NCBI RefSeq assembly: GCF_037975245.1
Contig: NC_092578.1
Coordinates: 14,058,321 to 14,122,320 of the forward strand
Source of the DNA: Apostichopus japonicus
Taxonomy: Eukaryota > Echinodermata > Holothuroidea > Aspidochirotida > Stichopodidae
Direction: 5' to 3'
Length of the DNA: 64,000 nucleotides
The notes below the pieces were generated by a model that was not told where the DNA came from, made no database searches, and worked only from the letters and a program-made list of their open reading frames with translations. The translations under genes were made by a program, and so were the position numbers. The number at the start of each line of letters is the position of its first letter. Position 1 is the first letter of the stretch. Below are positions 1 to 11,600 of the stretch, one piece after another.

Positions 1-870
1 TGTTCCGTATAGCCGAATCCGACACTGCATGAAATGATAAAAAAGTTTGGATATATTATTAATCTAACCGATTGTATTAAGAAGGTATTGAGTAATCGAT
101 TACGTGTTAAAAATCATTACTTTTTTCTTGTATAGTAATTTGTCTTCTCTGAGGTATCTAAATTGTCGCTAATTAACTCATGCTTTTAACGTGTAAACAT
201 ATATTGTTGGTAGTAATTGCCATGGCTAATGTACCCAACACACTTTTGTTTGTATCTTTTTCGTAAAGAATTCTACCAGTCTATATGTACAAGACCTGCT
301 CTTTGGATTTCCGTACAAATTCGAGGTAAGGAAGAGCTTTTTTTTGTCTATACAGCGTTGTAACCAGTTTTAATATTTTTAGAGGGCAAAGTTTTTGGAA
401 CATCTCTTTCGAGGGTCGAGGTAACTTAGGTGCTATCGGTACAATCATGGTTTTAATGCTCTGAGTGATACTTTTGTCTGCCATGTAAAATACGGGCACG
501 CCCTATGAGCCCGAATTCCCAAGCATGACGTCAACTTTGAGACATATGGTTTTATATTAAGGTTAGAACCATTACGTACAGTATACGTACGCCGACAGTG
601 TTGGTGATATAACTTGAACCCTGAAGAATAACTTTTAGAATTCAGTCAACTTTCAGTCTCTGGAATATTCATCACTGCACTTAAACATTAGTAACATGGT
701 GGTCTGCGTGAAAACGTGTGCATTGACGATACTGCTAGCTTAATAACCGAAAGTTTGGTACGTACATGGTAATGGTGTAGTAGTAGGCTAGGCTCACTCT
801 GAAGAAGTGAAGTCATGCATGGGATTCCGCCGGGCTTAAAGGGTGTGCCTTAAAATAGGAATGGTCGACG
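1..870. other. Upstream intron or intergenic, no gene recognised
   Basis: AT-rich sequence with no exon I can support. A 72-codon minus-strand frame at 281-499 is open but matches nothing I recognise and has no splice context. The region is probably intron or 5' flank of the kinase gene. Confidence 0.4.
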
Positions 871-1236
871 ATGTATGTATGTATGTATGTATGTATGTAT
901 GTATGTATGTATGTATGTATGTATGTATGTATGTATGTATGTATGTATGTATGTATGTATGTATGTATGTATGTATGTATGTATGTATGTATGTATGTAT
1001 GTATGTATGTATGTATGTATGTATGTATGTATGTATGTATGTATGTATGTATGTATGTATGTATGTATGTATGTATGTATGTATGTATGTATGTATGTAT
1101 GTATGTATGTATGTATGTATGTATGTATGTATGTATGTATGTATGCGTGTGTGTATGTGTGTGTGCGTGCGTGCGTGCGTGCGTGCGTGTGTGAGTGAGT
1201 GCGTGAGTGCGTGCATGCATGCATGGATGTATGCAT
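871..1236. repeat. (ATGT)n microsatellite grading into GTGC repeats
   Basis: About 68 uninterrupted copies of a 4-base ATGT unit run from 871 to about 1144, followed by GTGTGT/GCGT variants to about 1236. All long frames across it (Tyr-Val-Cys-Met or Tyr-Ile-His-Thr repeats) are products of the repeat, not genes. Confidence 0.97.
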
Positions 1237-1285
1237 GCAATGTAATTCACAAACCCATGATCTTTTTAATAATTTTTCGTCACAG

Positions 1286-1373
1286 ATACAGACTATTGTC
1301 AATGGATCTGTTCAACTCAAATACTTCTGCTTCAATTCATGTTTCGACGTTTTCCCGAAAACAATCGCTCCAG
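1286..1373 (+). CDS. RTK exon, ectodomain (putative first exon in window)
   Basis: The acceptor TTTTTCGTCACAG and donor GTAATC bound an 88-nt open segment with two cysteines. It ends in phase 1, which matches the two-base start of the next exon. No domain is recognised on its own; support comes only from the splice sites and phase. Confidence 0.5.
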
Positions 1374-4300
1374 GTAATCTATCAGTGTATAATCTCTACG
1401 CCAATGGTTATCAGGGAGAGGGAAGGTTCAGGGGTAAAGAATGGGTATCTAGGGGAGAGAAAGGGGGATAGGGAAGAGGGGAGAGGTGGAGAGAGGGGAG
1501 AGTGGAGAGAGGGGACGGAGGGGGGGAGAGAGGGGGAGAGAGGGGGGAGAGGGGACAGAGGGGAGAGAGGGGACAGAGGGGAGAGACGGGAGAGAGGGCA
1601 GAGAGAGGAGAGAGGGGTGAGAGGGGAAAGAGTGGAGAGAGGGGGGAGAGGCGAGAGAGGGGAGAGAGGGACCGGACGGATCCTCATAATCATCAGTAAT
1701 GCTACTGCTTGAAATTACAGAAGAGGTACGTCAAAGTTCTGAACTGACCAATGAAAGCTTAAGTGGCAGATTTTGGAGACTATCAAACTTCCTCACTTTG
1801 TGGTGTCTCATACTCACCTTGCTTCATGTAAATTCGCCTCAATGTTACCAGAATTGGATATTACATCTTTAGACCAATCAAATTATGGAACGTCCGTTTA
1901 CTATAAGTATCCACCCGCGTTGCCTGTGACCTTTTTTGTTTTGAAAATGCAAAAATATTTTATTTTTAAATTGTGTTTCTAATATTAAATGCTTTAAAAA
2001 TGTTTCCATTTTGTCGCAGACTGCTTTGAAGAAACTCAAGACAGAGAATTTTGTAAGAATTATCGTAAGTACTCGCACATAATAAAATTTCTTATTCCGG
2101 TTAATACATTGAAAATATGTATGCAACTGTTCTTTGCTCGCGTAAAACAATGAATTTTACACTACTGCCATTAACAAGGGAGCAGGGCCGTCTTAACGCA
2201 TGGGCCTACTGGGCCCTGGCCCAGGGCCCCGCGATGTCAGGGGCCCCGCAGTCGTAGTAACCCTATGTCTTAATATGGGAGGAAAACTTATTGAATAGGC
2301 CATTATGCCTGATTGAATTCGATACTTGACAACTTGTGACGAGAGTTAGTGAAACACTTGAGAGTTTGACATTAAAGATTCGAATCTGAGTTGGCAACCC
2401 TGGAATATTCAATCCCCCGAAGGCTAACACAGAGAAACTGTTACTCCGTAACAATAAGAAAGAGGATATTGCCTCAGCCACGAAAGGCATAAAATTTGAA
2501 AACCGTGGGCAATACCTCACTACCAAACCTACACAAAATGAACCACCACTTGTGTTCAAGCTCACCTATACACCCCATATCAAAACCACGCATTTGAAAA
2601 AAGCACTTTGAAACATTGGCACTTAATCTCGCAACACGCGGAATTATCCAAACTGTTTCCAAAAGAACCGATTCTAGCCTACAAAAGGGCCCAAAATCTC
2701 AAAGATTTACTTGTTAACTCAAGGTTTCGTACTAACGAGAATCAGCTGACTCTCAAGGTTCACACAAAGCTCTTTTAGATGCTCTTATACCTGCACTATG
2801 AGTCCATAAAAACTCGTGCACAGAAAGTAGATGCATTTTGAAAACGAGACGCCCAGGCCGAATATAAAATATTCAAAGGCTACTACTGATGAAGCTCCTC
2901 CAATAAAGTTTGAGAGCAGAAACCGGTCTAGTTGGTCATAAGAACCTACGCTAGTCTCTCATACTATTAACAGTACACTCAATTCACCTAATAGGTGCAA
3001 TTATGTTTCACCATGAGGAGCATGCTATAAGTTCATGTTCCTCGCGCCCTCCCTTAAAAATACTTCATGTTCTTGGCGATTACGTTGCGTTAGATAGTGT
3101 AAAACCGCCTACACCCCCTTTCAGTTGAAAGACTTAACACAAGGGTGTTACAAATGGTGAGTCCAGTATTGTTAGGGAAGGGATGGAGGGCAACTGGAAG
3201 ATTACTCTTCTATAATGTATTTCAGCTTTTAGATATATCACGTATGTTATTCAGCTAAAGTTTTATGCTTTATGCGCGACATAGGGAGGGTGGTTGCAGG
3301 CATGTCTATGCTTGAGCGCTTGTCAAGGATGTCAATTTTTCACGCAAAGTTTTTCGAACTCACTTGATTGAGGGGCCCCGCTCCATTGCCGGGCCCAGGG
3401 CCCGGTGATCTCTTAAGACGGCCCTGCAGGGGAGGAAAGAAGACCAAAGAAGACAGGTGACATATTTGTTGTAGGAGGCAGGGGAGCAGCCAAATTATAC
3501 TGCTGGCGGGGAAGGGAATTTCCCCATAAACCCCCTCACTTCCTCCCACTGCATGACAATCTTAACAGTTGAAAAGTTGTCAACGTTGTTTGCAAAGTTG
3601 CAAATATATAGCACCATTTTGCATCTAGGCAACCTCCATTTTACAAACCTTTCTCAAAGGGGAGGGAAACCCTTCCCCTTAAACCCCTCCTCTCGACTAC
3701 CGTACATCTTATCCCCCCCCCCCCCCCTCCTGGTAACAGTCAGGATAAATTTTACGTTTGGGTTAATATAGAATAGGGTGAATATGGTAGAACAATACAA
3801 ATGGTACGAAACACGTGGCTTATATAATATGAATGAAAGCAATGATGCTCACAATTCGCAACTATACGCTACGCTACTTCGCTACAATGCTCACACTTCG
3901 CTACTTACGTATTACGTAAGGATAACGAATATTGAAAAAAAAAAACATTTAGCTATGAATTTGAAACGAAACATATATAAAGCATTCCAAACACACATAC
4001 ACGCATAAGTTATATGGTACACTTACACACATACACACCTACGGTACTAAGTACCATGCCCTCCCATCCCCCTCTCATCTCCTCTCCTATCACTCCAATT
4101 GTTACTGCAAATTAGCATAATTCATAAGTGAGTCCCTTTTTCTCGGTTTTTCCCTTAGCGGTCCCTATCAATAGTGTTGCGAGTAATGTAGAAATCACGA
4201 CGAGGTGTTTGGAACCTGGAGAGTTTGGGTGGACCGTTGAACTAACATGGGAGGATCCAGTTAATGTGAACGGTGAAGTTAGTCACTATGCAATCCTTGT

Positions 4301-7300
4301 CCGGCAGTTCACTAGTCAGATGGGACCACCATATATCGGAGCTTACTATAATGGTAACACAACGCAATTGGTCAGTGAAATGGCAAATATTTTTAACATT
4401 TTCATTTCTTTACGAAAATTTTGTCTTGAATTAAAGGAATAACGAAGGCAGGGATCAAAGACAATGCATATTTTTCCGTAACCTCAAAACTCTCCAATAT
4501 TCGATTTTTAAATGAACCGCTTCCCGTATGACTGAATACGCTCGCTTTGACTTGTTCCTCCCTGACGTCACCAATATGGAATTTCAAGCGTATTAAGTAA
4601 TCAATGGCGGCTTACTGTGTACTGTAGTGAGGGCTTAGGAGCCAATTTTCAAAGCGAGCGTATTCAGTCTCACAGGACTAAGCGCTTCACTTAAAAAACG
4701 AATATAAGAGAGTTTTGAGGTTACTGAATAATAGAAATTGTCTTTGATCACAGCCTTCGTTATTCCTTTAAGTAAGTCTCGCCGACATTAAAATAGTGAT
4801 AAATTAAAATACTCTTAGACACCGAGTTATCACAGGTAGGCTCATTTGTAAGGAAATATTCCACAGATTGTGTATATTCATGTACAAAAGCAGGGGCGTA
4901 TCCAGGGGGGCGCAACAGGCGCGCGCCCCCCCTATTGGCCGTCACCAAAAAAAAAGTTTAGCAAAATAAAAAAAAAAAAATTGATGACGACCTTTAAGTG
5001 AGATATCGGTGATCGCTCAACCCCCCCCCCCCCCCCCTCCCGTATGCTTTAGTTTTGGTTTGCCAAGAAAAGGTTCTGGCGAAGTTCGGCGGCATAATAG
5101 TTTTAGAAACATAGATGGTAATTGTGTTTGTATTATCACTATAAACACTAAGTGACATGCCAGCCATACTAAATTGTGCATTTTGTGTCCATATTTACTG
5201 GAAATGTTGCTTATTATTAAGGTCGAAAAATGGATCACATATGGCCATGGGCGGCGATCCTGCGGGGGGGGGGAAGGGGGATATATCCCCCCATGAATAT
5301 GGGTGGAGGGGATGTAATACACCATATCCCCCCACCAAATGCCAGGGATAAGAATATTTTCATGCCTACATTTATGCATCATCGTCAATGTACGGCTCTT
5401 TTTTAGCTTCATTTCTCGACTACCATAAACGCAGTGCGATCTTTTCAAATGAAGCGTCTTTATAAAGCAAGAATAGTTGACTGTAGGCTTCATTGGCCCT
5501 ATAACAACAAAATGTATTATTGCGCCCACGGTATTGATATAGTACATATATGCACCCTTATAGTATTCATATAGGCCCTATAGTAGGCCTACACACGTAC
5601 ATGTTCCCTCGAACAGCTGAGAATCTCATGTTACCAGGGTAATGCTTAATACACGTTTCACCTGGATGCCCTAGCAATCGGTACCTAGGAATGTAACTAT
5701 GTGTAATTGTGTATTGCATGTGTATAGGCCTATAATAGCCTTCATGGTGCCATTTTCTTCATCGAATAATATAAAAGAGCTCTCGAACATTCTAACGTTG
5801 CGCCTGAAACAAGATTGACAGGGGCAATTTTCCCAAAATAACACCCGAAATTAAAAAAAAGGTATTTTGGATCCTGATTATGAGATATTTCGGACATGAC
5901 ATTCCTATTTTAAAGTTGGGTATATGCCGCTTGGAAACCTCGGGAAGTGTCGTTTCCGGCCATCTAGAGGGTTTGTTAATCCCAAAATTTTCTTGTACGC
6001 TTCGCGCCAACTCATGGTGGCGCTACGCTTAGATAGTCAACAAGGTCATATCCCCCCCCCCCCCCACTCGGAAGTACGGATCGCCGCCCATGCATATGGC
6101 ACCATTTTGCATTTCAGCCCTTCTTCGAAAGCAAAAATTGTCACTCCTCCCCTTAGACTCATCCCCCAGGACGGCGATCATTCATGCCTGACGCCCCCCT
6201 ATTGGAAAATCCTGGATACGCCCCTGCAAAAGAACACACTTCCTAGAAATATATCCTTCACAAACAAGAGTATATCCTATGGATATTTCCATTGACGAGG
6301 GTGTTGATAATTTGGTCGCATATTAACACTCATGTATCTTCATAAGTTGTATACATAACTAAACTCGTTTTTCGAAACTCGTATGTACACTTGGTACTAA
6401 TTTTCTCTAACTCTATTCTAATACTCATGAAAATGCATACTTTCATACTCACTGAAACATACTCAAATGCACATGAGGAAGATTCTGAATTTCCATTTTA
6501 TCAAATAAACTAAAATATGTTATCTAATGAATATACAGCTTTGAACTGTTAAACGAAGAGATGATAAAGGTGAGCTTCGGCACACATAACGCCACCCACC
6601 TGCCCACTTCTTGTCAAATAACATGACTCAAATGCATTATTTTTCTTGTTTCACAGGAGACAGTTAGAAACGGTACCCGTTCATACACCATTAGACCCTT
6701 CGATGGTTTCGGTAACATCCTTTTTTCTGGCCAACAATATGTCCTTGAAGTAAGTTACATCGATTCTATACTTTAAGTTACGGAATTTCAACCCCCTACC
6801 ACCCCCTCACCCCCCATAACCTCTTCTTTCCGAAAAATCGGTGCAAGAACGGCAGCAAAGAATTAAAGATCATCTGAAGGGAAACCATCAATTGAGACAA
6901 AAGATGATTATTTACCATGAACATAATAGACGAAGGTATATGCTTATGAATTATTTCCATGGACAATTGTTACACTCCCCCCTTCCAGGCTGCTTCCATC
7001 CCTTACGCCCATCTTCCCTCTTCTTTCTATTCTCTATTTTATCAATTACGCCCTTCTTCCCTCTTTCACCCAATACGCCCCATCTTCCCTCTTCTGTCCA
7101 TCACGCCCTTCTTCACTCTTCTATCCATTACGCCTCCTCTTCACTCTTCTATCCATTACGCCCTCTACACTCTTCTCTCTTCTACCCATTACGCCTCCTC
7201 TTCTATCCATTACGCCTCCTCCTCCCTATTCTATCCATTACGCCTCCTCTTCGCTCTTCTATCCATTACGCCCACTCTTCGCTTTATTATTTTTACGCTC

Positions 7301-8594
7301 CCTCTTCCCTCTTCTCTTCCCTCTTCCATCCATTACGCCTCCTCTTCACTCTTCTATCCATTACGCCCTCTACCCTCTTCTACCCATTACGCCTACTCTT
7401 CTATCCATTACGCCTCGATCCTCTTCTTTCCATTACGCCTCCTCTTCACTCTTCTATCCATTACGCCCTCTACCCTCTACCCTCTTCTCTCTTCTACCCA
7501 TTACGCCTCCTCTTCTATCCATTACGCCTCCTCCTTCCTCTTCTATCCATTACGCCTCCTCTTCCTTCTTCTATTCATTACGCCCCATCTTCCCTTTTCT
7601 ATACATTACGCCATCTTCCCTCTTCTATCCATTACGCCTCCTATTCCCTCTATTATCCACTAAGACATCATGAGATAATACAATCATTCAAGTTAATCTA
7701 TTGTTTTTCTTTAGATTTTTACCTATGTTCGTCTTCCCGAGCGTTACAACATAAGCTCTCTACGAATTGGTAATATTGCCAATCGCGTTCTAAGAACTTA
7801 TGAGAGCGACTGGTGCCCAAGTAAGTAATTTTGGATTTACGTATTATATATCTTGTCATAACGTAACAATGGGAAAGGTGTACAAGGAAAGGGGAGTGGT
7901 GGGGGCATGTACCTCTCTCATGAATAAGAAAAATGTGTATATTTATTAGTAAATTTATCAAACATCTACAGTTAACTTTTTCGATTTACGGTAATATTTA
8001 CAAATTCAGCTACGTATATATCCTATAGTTTTTGAATGTAATGTTCACTTCGATAACAAGAACGACAATCGGTCTGAACGAAAGTGCAGTGTATGATTGC
8101 AGCTGCACGTCGGACCATTACTGCCATTAGAAACCTTTAGCTAGTCTGTTCTATTTTCCGAAACACATCCGCCAAAATATATTTCACGAAGAAACAGAAC
8201 CTTCTCGCAATGTCACTATTGTGCTTTCGTAATCATGGACAATAAATCTCTTTAATATACATTTTATTCTCGTTCAATTTGTCAACAGCGACGCAAAAAA
8301 TGACGTCACCAAAAGGTCTGTTTATTCAACATATATAATAACATTAATGTCGGCCTGGCCGGCAGTTATAGGCCCCAAAGCAGCGCATATACACGTAGTA
8401 GAAGCCGAAAGGATTATTACTTTACTTCACATCGGGTGGCTATCTAATTTACAGTCGTTCAGTTCATTTTGGAACTTTTTTTTGTAACAATTTGGATGGG
8501 GAAACGATGGGTATCTCCTGGATGAAAAGCCTATGCACCGGATAGCTAACTTTGGCCGTAGAAGGGTTCGAACCCCTTACCTGCCACATGTTTA

Positions 8595-8625
<31 letters not shown>

Positions 8626-11600
8626 CTTATTCGAATCAATTAATTATAGGCGAATGATCCATCAATTACCTTGGTTATCCATCTGAATAAGACTTCGATC
8701 ATAACTGTTTATAAATATGAAGAAATGCATAATCCACAATGTATACGAGATCTGATTGAAAGTTCATTTCACTGAGGACTGTACCAATTTTGCATAAGAA
8801 ATGGACCGTCTAACAGCTGATGACAGTGACATGAAGTAAACATGACGTTTTGGGAATATGGTACTTATTATCCATTCATTCTCATACATGTATTGTTTTA
8901 TTATATTTGATTTGCTGTTGTTGAAATTGATCAACAGTGACGGAGAAGATGACATCTCCAAAACGGACAACTCCTGTCGATGATCCGATGACTCCGCCAG
9001 AAATGCTAAAGACAGACCCAACTGCATCATCTCCCCCAATACCTGACCCGACAATTTACATTATTATATCTGTGGTTGCTGCAGTAATCGCGGTTTTAAT
9101 GGTGTGCGTCTTTCTTTATATGTATTACCGTGTGTGTTGCTCTAAGGATGAGAAAATCCTCGATCGAAAAAACACTGCCTACATTCCTCAGAAAAAAAGG
9201 CCAAACCATTACAGCTTCAAAGGTGAGCTATAAGTACAACATAATTAGATCTCAGCAGCATCAGCATGAGCGTCTGAGTAAGGCCATTGCTTCCGCTCCA
9301 ATGGGTGGGAGTGTAGGGGGAGGGGGAGGGAAGGGTTGTATCAATTACCAGTACGGGACCCTGTTCCACCTTGCAACGCCACTGTTTATCTATATTGAAC
9401 AGAAGCTTTGATTCATCATTAGATTCTTGCCTACCAGGTATTACGAGAGTGTAGGATCCAGGTCAGGCAAGGAGATATACTAATAGCAACTTAACTAGTC
9501 GTAATTATTTTTCATCTTCAGCTTTTACATACTGATCATGGGGCATTAAAGTGGGCGTACGGATGGGAAGGGGAAGAAGGGGGAGACATGGACTCCCCCC
9601 ACCGTCGGAAGGTGGAACATGGCCTCTACCATCGTCGTTATTCGCTGTAAATTGTCACAGTTGGGTTTTTCATTACTCAGCTAAGAATTGGACCTAATTT
9701 GCACTTTTGACGTTCAATTGTCTATTGTTTTTTGGTACCCACCCCCTACATGGAGACCGGCCCCACACACCCGAGAGTCACACCAACCCCTTTATTTAAA
9801 TTCTTCATTCGCCTCTCGCTCTTCCATAAGTGTTCGTGCCCCTTCCCATAACCATTGGGTTGTTTTTTTTTTTAATTTAGAATGATGGAGACCTTTCCAT
9901 AGATTTTCTTTAGACCATCGAGCACATTACCTTTTTATGTTATCGACATGAGAAAGCACAACGGAATAACATTACGGCAATTAGCATATGCACGTTATGC
10001 CAAATGTTATTGGTAAAATGCTGATCAAAACCTGTAAATTAGATGAGTCAGTCCATGTTGAGAAGGGAATCAGTGAGATGAGTGATGTGAGGTGAAGGGG
10101 TGAGGGGCGGTAGGGGTATAGAATACAATCACTTTAGTCTTGGGGAGACATGTTTGGATGATGAAATATTTCTTGCAGATCGTTGTTTGGAGAGGAAAGA
10201 AATAAGAGAGGTGAGTTCAAAAACTAAGAATGAAGGAAGGAGAATGATTGCCAACGAATAGAGGGGGGAATAAGGTAACAACTTGTGTGACTGCGTGTAA
10301 CTGTGTGACAGGAGTGACTGCGTGTCCACAAGGTTCTTGCTGCGCTCATGATATGCAGACAGAATAAAACAGGGATCAAAAGTTGTTGGTCATTCGTATT
10401 TATGTGTATCTTGTAAAATGACATCGAAAAAAAATTCAGAGAGTTACTTGAATTATATCCACAGAACCCAAAGTTCCGATAGAGTTTAAGGGTAAGGAAA
10501 TAACCGATTTGGGTAACCTTGAAGTTGAGAGAGAGCCGCTGGACAGAGGCCAGTATGGCGAAGTCTACCGAGGTACTTTGACTGGATTGAAAGGAAAAGG
10601 AGAGAAAGTTTTAGTCGCCATCAAGACTCCTAAACGTAAGTCAAATATTTTAAAAATAGGCGAAGGAAATGACGCGATCAAATTTCGGGGAAAAAAATCC
10701 TGCCAGTATCGTAGCTGGTCTGGCATAGCTTTGTCTCTGGGGCTTAATTTAGCTGGTCTGGCATAGCTTTGTCTTTGGGGAGTAAATTCTCTTTCTATTG
10801 ATAAAGTTAAACATTGATTGCTGAAGTAATGAAATCTTTCAAACATATCTCCACCGTGATACTAAGTATAAACGTTTTCCATGCACTAAGTAGCTAACGT
10901 TATGAGAACGTTATGGTACTGATATAATAATAAAGTTGACAGGCATTTATTAACTAGCCTATTATTTACCAGTTATTGATAATCCTACCAATCAACGTCG
11001 TGTTTGACACGTTATTACGGATAACGCTGTATGAAAGTGTTTCTTCAACGTAACATAAGAACGTTACTTATATAGCAATTATTTAAGATAACGTTTTGAC
11101 AAATGTACTCGAACTGTTCTCTGAAATGCACGTACTTACTCTCATGCCGTGACGTCATTAAGGTATCCTGTTTTCTCTCTTTCTCTTAATCTATCTAGGG
11201 AGACTTCTAACCCCTCATGAACCCCCTCCCCCCCCCCCCCCTGCTAAATCATTATATTCCATAATTTTATCAGGGATCGTACCTTACTTGAATTTTGTTG
11301 TAGCCTTTGACGTGTCTTACGATGAAATACACAAGGTTTCAGAGTTTCTAGAAAACAGTCAGTTCTGATGACGTTTATGGTTTCTCACAGCTAGTATGAA
11401 AGATCACGTATAACTTAACCATGCTGCACCTCAATACTTAGGCTGTGTCCGTGAGTCTGATGTGTGTATGATATTACAGGAGTTAATGCACTGCAACTGA
11501 GCATGTTCATATCTATTTCTTTAGCTGGTGCATCTCTTGCTCTCAAGGAAGACTTTTTGGATGAAATCAAACTCATGATTGAAATAGGTAACCATCCTCA

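Larger units (their letters stand above)
2183..3426. mobile_element. hAT-like element with inverted repeats, carrying a Penelope RT fragment
   Basis: The left end CAGGGCCGTCTTAA and right end TTAAGACGGCCCTG are exact inverse copies. The flanks CAAGGGAG (2175-2182) and CAGGGGAG (3427-3434) agree at 7 of 8 bases, as expected for a hAT 8-bp target duplication. The interior holds decayed Penelope-like reverse transcriptase sequence and no hAT transposase, so it is non-autonomous. Confidence 0.8.

Noticed and set aside
813-1302. Long open frames on both strands across 813-1302
   Set aside because: They only translate the ATGT microsatellite (Tyr-Val-Cys-Met, Tyr-Ile-His-Thr) and are open in nearly every frame by construction.
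6841-7773. A 310-codon plus frame
   Set aside because: It reads through the CT minisatellite; the amino acid repeats follow the DNA repeat and a real RTK exon (7715-7820) is overlapped in another frame.
8565-8575. GGTTCGAACCC resembling a tRNA B box
   Set aside because: No A box or cloverleaf could be traced around it, so neither a tRNA gene nor a SINE is called.
10180-10211. Possible RTK micro-exon with TTGCAG and GTGAGT borders
   Set aside because: Including it would put the kinase exon at 10465 out of frame.
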